Of a stretch of 64,000 bases of DNA, positions 24,662-33,870 are shown in pieces. Positions within the stretch are counted from its first letter, which is position 1. Every line of letters starts with the position of its first letter. The DNA is taken from positions 771,062-835,061 of the forward strand of contig NZ_JBHRZT010000072.1 in the NCBI RefSeq assembly GCF_042649685.1. The letters run 5' to 3'. The stretch comes from Bacillus_BA songklensis (GTDB taxonomy: Bacteria > Bacillota > Bacilli > Bacillales > Bacillaceae_H). Position numbers and translations under genes: made by a program. A model generated the notes under the pieces. That model was not told the origin of the DNA. It did no database searches and saw nothing but the letters and a program-made list of their open reading frames with translations.

Positions 24662-26884
24662 CTACTCTTTTTTAGACCGGTTTCGTTCATCGATTTGCTG
24701 CTGTGCCTCCCATTTGGTAATAGGTTTAGAAGGATCGATTTTAATACTATGGGTACGCTCTTTATCTTCATCCTTCCGCTCATTACGTCGATTCGTTTGT
24801 TGTGAAGCAGTTTCCCTTGTGGTGATATTCTCTTGAACACGCCGATCTGTATCTGTCACGGTCTCATTCCAATTAGTAGCTTTTTGAATATTGCCGTCAT
24901 GATACTCACGGTTGGTCATATCTTGAGTCACTTCTCGATCATTATTTCTTTTAATACCCCTACGTTCGCTTAGTTGTTGGCTTTGCTGGCCATTACTGCG
25001 GTCTTCATGGCTTTGACGATCCATCATGTTATGATTTCCCTGGCTTTGCAAACGATCCGTAAGCTCTACATCACGTGTATCTGAACGTTCTGTCCTAGTA
25101 TCCGATTCTCGATGTTGTGCTCCCTCTGAATTTCGACGATCTGCTAAAGGAGTATTTGCAAGGTTGCCCCTTCCTAAACGACGACGGCGCAATTCATCAA
25201 TAGATGTAACATTTTCGTTTTGATCGATGGCTTCTTCATCTCGGCGATCCATCAGCTTTTCATTCCCAACCGGCGCATGGTCCACAGCTGTACGATTTTG
25301 AAGTTGATTTTTGTAGGCTTCCCGTCCTTCTTTAAACTCTTCATTGCTTCGGTCTGCCGTCGCCGCTACACCTGCAGCAGCAAAAAGACGTTCCTTTGTT
25401 GCCTGAAGCTGTTTTTGTCTGTCCGCTAGTTGAGCTTGATTGAGAAAACCAAGGTTACGCTGTGCTAAAGGCTGATTCCGAATGCGTCCACGGCTGTTGG
25501 TTGAGTCCAACAGCTCTTTACCTTTACGTGCCACCTTTCGGGCTTGGTTGTATTTCTGACGATAACTTTGCAATGTCGCTCCTGTGCTGCTTTGAACGTT
25601 ATTGGCAGCCGTGGAGACGATGTTAAAAAGCTCTTTTCGTTTCGCCCAAATACCAACGAAACAGATAATCTGGAGAATCATCATACCTAGGTATCCCAAA
25701 TCGGAGTCTTCTGTTGCGCGATATAAAATAGCTGAAATACCAAACAAAATCGTTAACAATAAAGCAATCGCAATTTTCATCAACTGTGCATGTACTACTT
25801 TCATTGCCCAATCAAACGCTGTCTGCTTCCATCTTGGAACCAATGCCATGAGCAATGGAACCGGCGCAAATAGCACTAAAACAAGGAAAATCATTTGATA
25901 TAGAATGATTGAACCCGAAACCAGTAATAGGAAGATCCCAATAATGGCATTTCCAATGAAAAGCAATGGAACAAACGCTGCACGCTGTGTAATCCCATCA
26001 ATTGACATCATTGAATTTTTTTCTTCTTCTACTTCAGATTGAGCTTGATTTTGTCGTTCTTCTGCATCGATGATAGGATCAATTGATAAAAGATTATTAA
26101 CACGGCTTTCTTCAACTTCCGTAGTACCATATTGCATCAGCATATAAGGTTTTTTCACCATCAAGTCAAACATTTGATTGCGAATCGATGCAATCCCTTC
26201 TTCTTTTGTATAAGTAGCATCCGGGTTTACGATACTAGCCGAAACAGCTAAAACATCGCTTTGAAGGTCACTTGACCAATCATTAATTCCTTTCAGAACT
26301 GTTGAAGCATTAGAAAAGAAACCAAGCGAAAAAACAAAAATGACAAAAGCTGAAATCAAACCACCCCATGCACGGCTGCTTTCACGTTTTACCATTCCAA
26401 CATAAGTCGCCCATGCTCCCACAATCGCGATGACAAATGTTACAAGTAACGGCCAAAGTCCATTGCCCATAAAACCACTAGGACCAAAACCGGCAATATT
26501 TTGAATAGCTGCACCAATTTTATTTACGACACCTGAAATAAAATCCAGTTCAAAGGCTTCTTGAACAATCTTCATCGTAAAATTACCTAAGAGAACATTA
26601 AGGCTCCAAACGGCATTTACTACCTCCATTAAGGCAATGTAGATTTGTTTTCCCGCGCCATCTGCCCAATTCCACGGCATCCAGTCACCCGATGTATCTA
26701 CATAAGTATCAAGTTCATAGTGGTGTTGGGGATACTCATTATATTTCAGGTCAACTTCTCCGACTGATTCTGCTTCCGTATCCTCTGGTACTAAATTATC
26801 TTGAAGGCTTTCTGCCGAAGCTGGCAGTTGAAAGACAAAAAGCAAGGCGACCGATAACGAAAGGAACCGCATTAGCTTTTTCAT
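24662..26884 (-). CDS. VirB6-like conjugation membrane protein (CD3337/EF1877 family)
   Basis: 740 residues. Signal peptide (1-24), several membrane helices between ~90 and 430 (WPLLVTFVIAIVGAWATYVG, FVPLLFIGNAIIGIFLLL, FLVLVLFAPVPLLMALVPRW), then a ~300-residue charged Gln/Arg-rich cytoplasmic tail full of DRR/DRQ repeats. Matches the mobilome membrane protein family related to ConG (ICEBs1) and Tn916 Orf15, which builds the inner-membrane channel of Gram-positive type IV secretion. The start ATGA overlaps the stop of the truncated gene upstream. No ConE/VirB4 ATPase remains, so the module is a remnant. Confidence 0.85.
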   Translation of the reverse strand: MKKLMRFLSLSVALLFVFQLPASAESLQDNLVPEDTEAESVGEVDLKYNEYPQHHYELDTYVDTSGDWMPWNWADGAGKQIYIALMEVVNAVWSLNVLLGNFTMKIVQEAFELDFISGVVNKIGAAIQNIAGFGPSGFMGNGLWPLLVTFVIAIVGAWATYVGMVKRESSRAWGGLISAFVIFVFSLGFFSNASTVLKGINDWSSDLQSDVLAVSASIVNPDATYTKEEGIASIRNQMFDLMVKKPYMLMQYGTTEVEESRVNNLLSIDPIIDAEERQNQAQSEVEEEKNSMMSIDGITQRAAFVPLLFIGNAIIGIFLLLVSGSIILYQMIFLVLVLFAPVPLLMALVPRWKQTAFDWAMKVVHAQLMKIAIALLLTILFGISAILYRATEDSDLGYLGMMILQIICFVGIWAKRKELFNIVSTAANNVQSSTGATLQSYRQKYNQARKVARKGKELLDSTNSRGRIRNQPLAQRNLGFLNQAQLADRQKQLQATKERLFAAAGVAATADRSNEEFKEGREAYKNQLQNRTAVDHAPVGNEKLMDRRDEEAIDQNENVTSIDELRRRRLGRGNLANTPLADRRNSEGAQHRESDTRTERSDTRDVELTDRLQSQGNHNMMDRQSHEDRSNGQQSQQLSERRGIKRNNDREVTQDMTNREYHDGNIQKATNWNETVTDTDRRVQENITTRETASQQTNRRNERKDEDKERTHSIKIDPSKPITKWEAQQQIDERNRSKKE

Positions 26885-27000
26885 TTATCATGTAACTCCC
26901 TTAGTACCTTTAGCTCTAAATCTTCAACAAGCTTTTCAAAATTATATATATCTCCGTATTTTGTTCTCTTCCATCCACTATCTGTTTTAATAACTTCCAT
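26881..27000 (-). pseudogene. C-terminal stub of a conjugation gene cut by IS630
   Basis: 39 codons from an internal ATG (MEVIKTDSGWKRTKYGDIYN then FEKLVEDLELKVLRELHDK) ending in an ATGA overlap with the VirB6-like start. The frame continues upstream only to the IS630 end at ~27018. In intact elements the VirB4-like ATPase or a small partner precedes this gene. Which one this stub belongs to is uncertain. Confidence 0.5.
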
Positions 27001-27038
27001 CCGTTCAGTTTTCAAGCTATATAAGTTGAATTTATGTT

Positions 27039-27523
27039 TTACAATCGCACACACAATCGGTCAATAACTTTTTCGGGTGTGTCGTTCAACTGGCGAATAA
27101 AAGCTTGCACATTTTGGCGAATCTCTTTGACAGACGAATAAAAAACGTTATAAATCACATCCGATTTAAGCCACTTCCAGAGTCCTTCAACTAGATTTAA
27201 TTCAGGACTATAGGGAGGCAAAAACACCAACTCTAAACGATGTTGGTTTTCACGTAAGAAAGGTTGGATCAGCTTCGCATGATGAATGCGGGCGTTATCC
27301 AGAATCATGACGATTTTTCCAGTAGGATAGCGTTCCAGTATTTTTTGAAGAACACCTCACCGGTTTCATAGTTAAGTGTACCAATAAGTTTGACACCTTG
27401 ATGCTTTCCGTAAGTGGGAATGATTCGCTGTTTCCCTTTTAAAAACCATGTATGCCCGAGAGCTTGATAATCGCGGATCATGGACTCGTCCTGAAACAGA
27501 AGATGATCGATTTCCTCATTCAT
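27039..27523 (-). pseudogene. IS630 transposase, DDE catalytic part (broken)
   Basis: Two frames. The first, 27305-27523, is MNEEIDHLLFQDESMIRDYQ to ..LIGTLNYETGEVF with the first catalytic Asp (FQDES). The second, 27039-27308, is MILDNARIHHAK, LVFLPPYSPELNLVEGLWKW with the second Asp and the Glu. Before MILDN the second frame reads back as LQKILERYPTGKIV, so about 15 codons between GEVF and LQKIL appear deleted with a frame change. Not functional on its own. Confidence 0.8.
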
Positions 27524-28037
27524 AAGTTTTTTTATAGGCAGGAAAGATCTCTTCTACAAACTCTTTTTGTTTTACCGGGTCAGCTTTTGCCAGCGTATAA
27601 GTCGGTTTCGTATAACGGAGACCTAAATCATACAAAAGTCGGGATACCCCACGAAGAGTATAGGTTTGGTTCCATTCTCTTTTGATAAAAGAAGCGATGA
27701 TCGCCAAGGTCCAATTATGTTTAGCTGGAAAACCAACATCGACTGGCAGTTTGGTTGTGATGACTTGAATTAATTCCTGTTCTTGTTCAGGGGTTAATTT
27801 ACGAGGTGCCCCCGGTGATTGTCCCATGATTAAGCCGTCCAGCCCTTTTTCCTCATAGGCATTCACATAATTATAGATGGTTTTTTCAGAACGACCGATC
27901 ATGTTCGTGATTTCTTTTTTAGAATAGCCCTGTAAGTAGAAGTAGATGGTTTGATAACGTTCATACATTCGTTTATCTTTCGTGGTTTTCATCGATGCAA
28001 GCAGGGTTTGAATTTCATGTTGACGTGAATCAGTCAT
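27516..28037 (-). CDS. IS630 transposase N-terminal ORF (DNA-binding part)
   Basis: 173 residues. Winged-helix/HTH segment of IS630 transposases: YLQGYSKKEITNMIGRSEKT IYNYVNAYEEKGLDGL, then PGAPRKLTPEQEQEL. It ends AYKKTYE at an A7 tract (near 27525-27531). Dropping one A would fuse it to the DDE frame as AYKKLMNEEIDHLL, so either a frameshift mutation or slippage is involved. Confidence 0.8.
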   Translation of the reverse strand: MTDSRQHEIQTLLASMKTTKDKRMYERYQTIYFYLQGYSKKEITNMIGRSEKTIYNYVNAYEEKGLDGLIMGQSPGAPRKLTPEQEQELIQVITTKLPVDVGFPAKHNWTLAIIASFIKREWNQTYTLRGVSRLLYDLGLRYTKPTYTLAKADPVKQKEFVEEIFPAYKKTYE

Positions 28038-28154
28038 GGGATTTCTCTCCGTTCATTGGTAAATGTTATACGTATACTTCGACGGAGATGGGCTGTAATC
28101 CTTTAATTCAACTTATATACAATATCTGTGCAGCATAATTAGTGTAGAACGATT

Positions 28155-28225
28155 TTCCGCAATCGGGCGCATTTCAAGAGTAAGAAGTGTTCTCTTTCTT
28201 TTTATAAGTGTTAGATTGTTGAATA
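28155..28225. repeat. Dispersed intergenic repeat, copy F
   Basis: ccgcaatcgggcgcatttca agagtaagaagtg...agattgttgaataag. It aligns along ~60 bases with 29131-29195 (copy K: gggtgcctctcttgaataag aagggcgttctttttgaatc...). Lies in the gap after IS630. Confidence 0.6.
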
Positions 28226-28400
28226 AGTAATGATTTTTAAAATGGATACTTTAATTAGAGAACGAAGTAATAGTCGAATGTTGTATGCACCAATAGTGGA
28301 ATTTATCTTGATTGACTAAAAAACTGCTATTCACTTCTATTATAAAAAATGTTGGCACAGACCAAAGTCTGGGTCTGTGCTAATTAAAAGTAACCCCTTA

Positions 28401-28835
28401 CTATTGTTGAGGTGCGGAAGGAGTTGAAATACTTTGTAATGCCTGTTCTGCCTCGTTTGCATATTGATTTTGTACTGCTAGATCACCTAAAGCAACCATT
28501 CCTACTATTTGTCCATTTTCGATTACCGGCAAGCGGCGAATTTGCTGCTGTGCCATCAAATTTGCTGCTTGATGAACATCCATATCAGGTGTACCTTGTA
28601 CGATTTTCTGTGCAGTCATGACTTGAGATACTGGTGTTTGTGCATTTTCCCCTTGGGCTGTCGTACGAAGGGTAATATCACGATCAGTTACAATTCCAAC
28701 CATTTGTCTGCTGTTATTTACTACTGGGATAACTCCGATATTATATTCGCTCATTAACGCTGCGGCTTCCTGTACGGTCTGTGTTTCGTTAACTGTAACA
28801 ACATTTGATGTCATGATATCTCTTAATTGTGCCAT
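28401..28835 (-). CDS. yhcV: CBS-domain protein YhcV
   Basis: 144 residues, two CBS motifs (residues ~1-60: LRDIMTSNVVTVNETQTVQE, PVVNNSRQMVGIVTDRDITLR; ~70-128: VMTAQKIVQGTPDMDVHQAA, RRLPVIENGQIVGMVALGDLA). The spacing and the segment TDRDITLRTTAQGENAQTPVS match B. subtilis YhcV. Such Hrp1-like proteins bind adenine nucleotides and are often stress induced. RBS ggaggt 6-7 bases before ATG. Monocistronic. Confidence 0.9.
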   Translation of the reverse strand: MAQLRDIMTSNVVTVNETQTVQEAAALMSEYNIGVIPVVNNSRQMVGIVTDRDITLRTTAQGENAQTPVSQVMTAQKIVQGTPDMDVHQAANLMAQQQIRRLPVIENGQIVGMVALGDLAVQNQYANEAEQALQSISTPSAPQQ

Positions 28836-28859
28836 GAAACTACCTCCAATTATATGTTT

Positions 28860-29400
28860 CCTTTATAGGATGGGGAACATTGGCGATATTATTAATGGTA
28901 ATTTTTTTCTAAATATAAGCTGCACAGTTTTTATTAAAGTGTTTCCACTTTACCTTTCTGCTTCAAAATAATAATAGCTTTTATAAAATTGTCATACGTT
29001 TATTTTCGCTAATATTAAAGGAAGATGCTGTCAAAACTAATTTATTCTAAGAGAGCTTTCTTGGAACAAGGATGAACGCTTATTTTCATTTTAGGGTAAA
29101 ACTTATTTGAATAAGGTCAATGATCTTCAAACGGGTGCCTCTCTTGAATAAGAAGGGCGTTCTTTTTGAATCGGGCCAGATTGTGTAATAAGACTTTCAA
29201 ACAAAATTGGATATTTACGTTGATGTTAAAATGGTGATTGTGAAAGAGTGTATTTAAACTGAGCACCCATTTAGTAAAAGAATGAAAATTGGTTTTAAAT
29301 ACGTATAAGACAAAGAAGGTGTAAAACATATTTGACACGTTCTTTGTCTTATTTTATCATTTACATGTAAAAGATTTTTGACACCTTACAAATGTGGAGG
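28860..29400. other. Non-coding stretch with repeat copy K
   Basis: Repeat copy K at 29131-29195 carries gggtgcc, aagggcg and aatcgggcc units. A 73-codon minus-strand frame across it is explained by the repeat. Otherwise AT-rich with no supported gene. The promoter of the XRE gene probably lies at 29340-29390. Confidence 0.5.
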
Positions 29401-29411
29401 TGGTATAGTGA

Positions 29412-29630
29412 ATGGAAAATAGAATAAAGGAGTATAGAGAAAAAAACAGTTTTTCTCAAGGGAAATTAGCAGAGTTGTGTAAGGTAAGTAGACAGACGAT
29501 TAACGCTATCGAGAACAATAAGTATGATCCCAGTTTACAACTTGCCTTTGATATAGCGAAGCATTTAGGAATTACAATGGAGGAGTTATTTATACCATCA
29601 TCCGATAATGGAGGGAATAGGCATGGATAA
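29412..29630 (+). CDS. XRE-family transcriptional regulator
   Basis: 72 residues, single Cro/C1 helix-turn-helix: MENRIKEYREKNSFSQGKLA ELCKVSRQTINAIENNKYDP, then LAFDIAKHLGITMEELF. It belongs to the small YozG/immR-like class that pairs with a membrane protein. The downstream membrane gene starts at 29623, overlapping by 8 bases, so the two are co-translated. RBS ggaggtgg lies upstream. Probably autoregulates the pair. Confidence 0.88.
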   Translation: MENRIKEYREKNSFSQGKLAELCKVSRQTINAIENNKYDPSLQLAFDIAKHLGITMEELFIPSSDNGGNRHG

Positions 29631-30054
29631 ATCAAAGAAAATCATTGTTGTTGGAACATTTTTTGTTCTTTGTANNNNNNNNNNNNNNNNNNNNNNNNNN
29701 NNNNNNNNNNNNNNNNNNNNNNNNNNNNNNNNNNNNNNNNNNNNNNNNNNNNNNNNNNNNNNNNNNNNNNNNNNNNNNNNNNNNNNNNNNNNNNNNNNNN
29801 NNNNNNNNNNNNNNNNNNNNNNNNNNNNNNNNNNNNNNNNNNNNNNNNNNNNNNNNNNNNNNNNNNNNNNNNNNNNNNNNNNNNCAAAGATAAGTTACTT
29901 TGCTTTAATGATATTATCAGGTTTAGTTTTGTTCATCTCGGAAGGGGTATCTAATTTGAACGATATTGAGAATTTCCCTTTGCTAATTGTTGTAGGTCTT
30001 ACATTTGTAACACTTCCGATAACAGAATTTATATATTCAAGGAGATATAGATAA
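29623..30054 (+). CDS. Membrane protein partner of the XRE regulator (contains assembly gap)
   Basis: Start ATG at 29623 (MDKSKKIIVVGTFFVLC...), 8 bases after ggagg. Bases 29675-29884 are N, so about half the protein is unreadable and even the frame across the gap rests on its stated length of 210. The readable C-terminal part (ISYFALMILSGLVLFISEGV, FPLLIVVGLTFVTLPITEFI) has two membrane helices and ends YSRRYR. Likely a DUF2178-like small integral membrane protein. Confidence 0.6.
   Translation: MDKSKKIIVVGTFFVLCXXXXXXXXXXXXXXXXXXXXXXXXXXXXXXXXXXXXXXXXXXXXXXXXXXXXXXXXXXXXXXXXXXXXXXXKISYFALMILSGLVLFISEGVSNLNDIENFPLLIVVGLTFVTLPITEFIYSRRYR
29675..29884. other. Assembly gap (210 N)
   Basis: A run of unknown bases inside the XRE-associated membrane gene. 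The gap size may be estimated, not measured, so coordinates to the right depend on it. Confidence 0.99.
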
Positions 30055-30134
30055 TCACTTAATAATCAGTTTCTTGTTAAAGTAACGGGGATTTTTCAAG
30101 AATAAAAGTGCAGCCAGCATAAAGAAAACGATAC

Positions 30135-30165
30135 TCCATAATAGGGCGCAATAGTGGAAAAAAAC
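30135..30165. repeat. Dispersed intergenic repeat, short copy G
   Basis: tccataatagggcgcaatag tggaaaa shares gggcgcaatagtggaa with copy I at 33841-33864. Confidence 0.55.
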
Positions 30166-30188
30166 GATTAATTACCCGATTGTAATGT

Positions 30189-30623
30189 TTATATACGGTT
30201 ATGATCAGCTCCCCAATTTTGGATCATTTTCTTAATATCATTCGGTTTTAAATTTTCCTCTGCTGCTCTTTTACTAAGTGCAGGAAATTCCTTGTTATCG
30301 GCAAACCGTAAAGCGACCACTTGAGCCATATTTAGTTTTAAATCTAACAATTCCCCTGTTAAAACATAATGACGAAGGTTTTCTTCTGCCCGAATTGCCC
30401 GATCTTGAGCTTTTAAAGAATAAAACCTTACTAACACGAACACGATGACCATTATGATTGTAATTAGCAGTATAATGACAGATGAAAAAATGTTAGAACC
30501 TTCTTTTAATGAAAAAACCATATTCACAATAACAGTAATGAGGGTTACTAATACCAACGGCGCTAAAAAAAAGTGATAAAGCGGGTGATAACGCACATGT
30601 GATTGATAATTTTGATTATTCAT
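30189..30623 (-). CDS. DUF6526-like membrane protein
   Basis: 144 residues. Two membrane helices in the first 70 residues (LYHFFLAPLVLVTLITVIVN; SSVIILLITIIMVIVFVLVR), then a charged cytoplasmic domain: QDRAIRAEENLRHYVLTGEL, VALRFADNKEFPALSKRAAE, ENLKPNDIKKMIQNW. This is the DUF6526 pattern, function unknown. It lies 51 bp downstream of the ABC permease on the same strand, so it may be co-transcribed. Confidence 0.78.
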   Translation of the reverse strand: MNNQNYQSHVRYHPLYHFFLAPLVLVTLITVIVNMVFSLKEGSNIFSSVIILLITIIMVIVFVLVRFYSLKAQDRAIRAEENLRHYVLTGELLDLKLNMAQVVALRFADNKEFPALSKRAAEENLKPNDIKKMIQNWGADHNRI

Positions 30624-30674
30624 CTATTCCTCCTTTATGCCCCATTTTTAATATCTATTTAGTAGCACCTTCAC

Positions 30675-31775
30675 TTATTCCCATTTAAACGTATAGCTGG
30701 CAACAATAAATGCACCGATGAGCCAACATCCTAGTATGAGGGCCTCTGTCCCTAAGCTCATAAACGAAGCTCCAACATTCATCGTTTCTCGTAGGGCATG
30801 ACTTAAATGGGCGATCGGTAAAACTTGAACAAACGGCTGAAGAAATTCTGGCATATCTTTAATTGGGAAAAAGACTCCTCCTAAAAATAGCATCGGGAAT
30901 GATAGAAAACCAGCAATTGGTGCGGCACTTTCTGGAGTTTTCGCTATTCCGGCAATAATAAAACCTATTGCCATAAATGCTAGTGTTCCTAAAATGACAA
31001 AACTGATTAACGTGAACCAAGATCCACGTACTTCAATACCAAAAATCAGATGTGCAACACCTAGAACAATGAGTGCTTGCATACCATTTAGGAAAAGTCG
31101 TGCGGTAATTTGAGCTGCAATAAATGTCGATGCTTTTAAAGTGGTACCTTGCATTCTTCTTAAAATTCCTCTTTCTCTCCATGCCGCAATTTGTCCTGCA
31201 ACGCCATTCATGTTATTACTCATTATCATCATCGCGACAATGCCAGGTACTAAGAAATCAATATACTTTAAGTTTAACGCTTCTATTCCCTGCGTTTCTG
31301 TCACAACAATCGGAACATACTCTACCATCTTTTTACTAAGGGCATCTACCGCACCATTGACTAACTGAATCCCCACTTGAGAAACGGTAAAATTGGTTTC
31401 ATTATAATAAACAGGAAGAGTGAATGGTTTCAAGTTTGTTGGTGGGCTGCTAAAATGGGATTCGTATCCTTTCGGAATAATGACAACTACATGTGAATCC
31501 CCTTTTTTTAACAACTTTAATGCCTCATCTTTATTTTTTTCTTTTTGCAACTGAATCGCTTCGTTTTTCATTAATATTTCCATTAATTGCTTAGATTGAG
31601 AGGAGTTGTCTTGATCGACCACGCCAATCGATACAGACATCCCATTTCCATTCCCTAAAAATGATCCTAGCATGACCATGAGAAAAATTGGGAAGACCAA
31701 TGTCCAAAATAAAACTTGGCGATTACGAAGGAAAATACGTAATTGTGTTAATGTTAATTGCCAATATGCTTTCAT
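30675..31775 (-). CDS. ABC-2 type transporter permease
   Basis: 366 residues. One N-terminal helix (QVLFWTLVFPIFLMVMLGSF), a ~130-residue extracellular domain, then five helices typical of the DrrB/YhgE-NatB permease class (LVPGIVAMMIMSNNMNGVAG; FLSFPMLFLGGVFFPIKDMP EFLQPFVQVLPIAHLSHALR). Its start overlaps the ATPase stop by 4 bases (ATGA). Together they form an exporter of unknown substrate, possibly a drug or lipid. Confidence 0.92.
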   Translation of the reverse strand: MKAYWQLTLTQLRIFLRNRQVLFWTLVFPIFLMVMLGSFLGNGNGMSVSIGVVDQDNSSQSKQLMEILMKNEAIQLQKEKNKDEALKLLKKGDSHVVVIIPKGYESHFSSPPTNLKPFTLPVYYNETNFTVSQVGIQLVNGAVDALSKKMVEYVPIVVTETQGIEALNLKYIDFLVPGIVAMMIMSNNMNGVAGQIAAWRERGILRRMQGTTLKASTFIAAQITARLFLNGMQALIVLGVAHLIFGIEVRGSWFTLISFVILGTLAFMAIGFIIAGIAKTPESAAPIAGFLSFPMLFLGGVFFPIKDMPEFLQPFVQVLPIAHLSHALRETMNVGASFMSLGTEALILGCWLIGAFIVASYTFKWE

Positions 31776-32701
31776 CCTTCTCGTAATCCCCTTCCAGTCA
31801 TATGTATAAACACATCTTCTAAAGTAGCTGTTCGTGTTTGCAAATCGGATAATTTTAGTTGTTTTTCCGAAGCCGTTTGAATTAAGCTCATTAACGTCGA
31901 TTGTAAATCATCTGTATACAGAACATACATATCATTTTGATTACCTACTTGTTTAACCCCATGAATAGCATGTAATTCCACTTCATGAGCTTCACCTAGA
32001 AAACGAAACTCTACCGCGCTATCTGACTGAAGGTTTTTCACAAGAAGAGAGGGTGTATCTAATGCTATGAGCTTTCCTTGGTCCATAATGGCAATACGAT
32101 CACATAATACATGCGCTTCATCCATATAATGAGTCGTTAAAACAATCGTTTTTCCCTTTTCCTTTAAACGAAGAATAATATCCCAAAGAGTTCTTCTAGC
32201 TTGAGGATCAAGACCTGTCGTCGGCTCATCCAAGAAAATTATCCATGGATCATGGACAAGCGCTAAGGCTATGGCTAACCGCTGCTTTTGGCCACCTGAT
32301 AAACTTTTGATTCGACTTTTAGTTTTGTCGGTTAAAAGCATATCTTCTATTAATTCTGGAATAGACACATGTTTATGATAAAAACTGGCGTATAGGTGTA
32401 ATATTTCTTCTACAGTAAGCAGCTCAAAAAGCGTCGTCGATTGAAGCTGTACACCTATTACTTCTTTTACTTTTTTCAATTCTCGTATTATATCAAATCC
32501 TCCAATAATCGCCGTTCCTTCATCTGGTTTTCGTAAGCCCACTAACATTTCTAAAGTCGTGGTTTTTCCCGCTCCATTCGGACCAAGAAGACCAAACACT
32601 TCTCCTCTTTGTACTTCAAATTCTATCCCTTTTACCGCTGTAAAATTACCATATTTTTTCATTAAATTCTGAACTTTAATGATTTCTTCAGGAGAATTCA
32701 T
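31772..32701 (-). CDS. ABC transporter ATP-binding protein (DrrA-like)
   Basis: 309 residues. Walker A GPNGAGKTTT (~40-49), signature LSGGQKQRLAIALAL, Walker B IIFLDEPTTGLD and H-loop TTHYMDEAH are intact, followed by the ~90-residue C-terminal extension of DrrA-type exporters ending ATLEDVFIHMTGRGLREG. Operon with the permease, overlapping ATGA. Substrate unknown; antibiotic-resistance or lipid-export relatives are common. Confidence 0.93.
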   Translation of the reverse strand: MNSPEEIIKVQNLMKKYGNFTAVKGIEFEVQRGEVFGLLGPNGAGKTTTLEMLVGLRKPDEGTAIIGGFDIIRELKKVKEVIGVQLQSTTLFELLTVEEILHLYASFYHKHVSIPELIEDMLLTDKTKSRIKSLSGGQKQRLAIALALVHDPWIIFLDEPTTGLDPQARRTLWDIILRLKEKGKTIVLTTHYMDEAHVLCDRIAIMDQGKLIALDTPSLLVKNLQSDSAVEFRFLGEAHEVELHAIHGVKQVGNQNDMYVLYTDDLQSTLMSLIQTASEKQLKLSDLQTRTATLEDVFIHMTGRGLREG

Positions 32702-33191
32702 CGCTCACACTCCATACTTTTGTCTCTACTTATTAATTCAATTATAGAACATTCGTTTTGTAAAATGAATGAATAAATAAGGCTAAACTTATCCATTTTA
32801 AGCTATCTAAATAAATTATTGCTAGACCTTCCCGCTTAAAGGACGTAAACTAATGACGGTTATTCATAAGGGAAAGTTAATGATTTAATGTTCAATAAGT
32901 GTGAACCGGTTTCAGCAGCCTTTGATCTTCAACAATCGGGCGCTTTTCCGGAGCATATCAATTAGAAAAACGCCTTTTTAAATGAGTTATTCTAGTGTCA
33001 TTAATACACATCTCCGTCCATTTTTTTATACATCAAGTAAAGGAGAGGCAGCAAGAACCTCTCCAGTACATTTTTAGTTTACCCTATCCAACGTTACGGC
33101 GAACCGTACCATAAGTAACGGCAATTTTTTTGAATTGTTTATTCGGATTACAAATCGTTGTGGCTATAAAACCTTATATTGAAGTGTAGAT
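32702..33191. other. Non-coding stretch with repeat copy H
   Basis: Repeat H (32890-32955): gttcaataagtgtgaaccgg ... cagcctttgatcttcaacaatcgggcgc. It is the near-perfect inverse of copy A. The short symmetrical caagtaaaggagag ... ctctcc near 33033-33063 may be a weak hairpin. No gene seen. Confidence 0.6.
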
Positions 33192-33704
33192 TTATTTTAG
33201 ACCATTGTAGGGGTCAGGATCATAACTTATCAAGAGCTTCGTTAAATGTTCAACATGGTATTTCTCATCACGGCTGATGACAGCGAAAACATGCTTGACA
33301 TCCGGGATAGAAATTTCAGCTGCATATTGATCATAAAGTACGGCTGTTTCTAGCTCACCTTTTAAATCATTTCTGACATTATTTAATATCAATTGCTTAT
33401 CATAATTAGGTTTATAAATTTGCATGGGTTCCTTTACAAATTGAGTGTCTTTGTAATAGAGATAGGTTTGATATTGTACGGGGTCGTATTTGCGCAACAG
33501 GGTTAGAAACATTCCGTAATGTTTTTTTTCATCCAGCATGATTATTCTCCAAACCGCATTGACTTCTTCCATGTTGGAATTTGCAATATGGTAAGTATAA
33601 TCATTAATTGCGGTTAACTCAGCGACCAGCGCTTCCCTTATTTTGCTTGTGACAAAAATTGGTTTTCCCTACGGTTGACCTCCCGGAACTGTATAACTCA
33701 ACAT
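33192..33704 (-). pseudogene. Ferritin-like / rubrerythrin-type protein with in-frame TAG at codon 12
   Basis: A good RBS (gggagggg) precedes ATG 33704, and the frame reads MLSYTVPGGQP, TAG, then GKPIFVTSKIREALVAELTA and on to a normal end at 33192. Without the TAG the product would be about 170 residues. Diiron-type ligands are conserved: AELTAINDYTYH, MLDEKKHYGMF, LKGELETAVLYDQYA and ISRDEKYHVEHL. Bacillus relatives have such ferritin-like domains with unclear roles in oxidative stress or spores. There is no alternative start with an RBS between the TAG and the ATG at 33572, which would cut off the first ligand helix. Possible inactivating mutation, readthrough or sequencing error. Confidence 0.75.
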
Positions 33705-33833
33705 ATATCCCCTCCCCCGATTATCCTTTAGAATGATAATATACTCTATGGACTTCTTTCAGGAATTATGCATGGATACCGGAGGCGTTAGTTCAAGAAG
33801 AAATAGAACTGAAATATTGAGTCTTTAATATTA

Positions 33834-33870
33834 AGATCTTCAACAATCGGGCGCAATAGTGGAAGGTTAT
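33834..33870. repeat. Dispersed intergenic repeat, copy I
   Basis: agatcttcaacaatcgggcg caatagtggaagg. The first 20 bases are shared with copy H and inversely with copy A. Confidence 0.65.

Larger units (their letters stand above)
27018..28119 (-). mobile_element. IS630-family insertion sequence, decayed
   Basis: The terminal inverted repeats tataagttgaatt (left, 27020-27032) and aattcaacttata (right, 28105-28117) are flanked by TA, the IS630 target. Inside lies a transposase split into three frames. It interrupts the conjugation module. About 1.1 kb, close to full length, but the transposase has an internal deletion. Confidence 0.8.

Noticed and set aside
29117..29338. Minus-strand 73-codon ORF
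   Set aside because: Lies on repeat copy K; the same type of sequence occurs non-coding at copy F.
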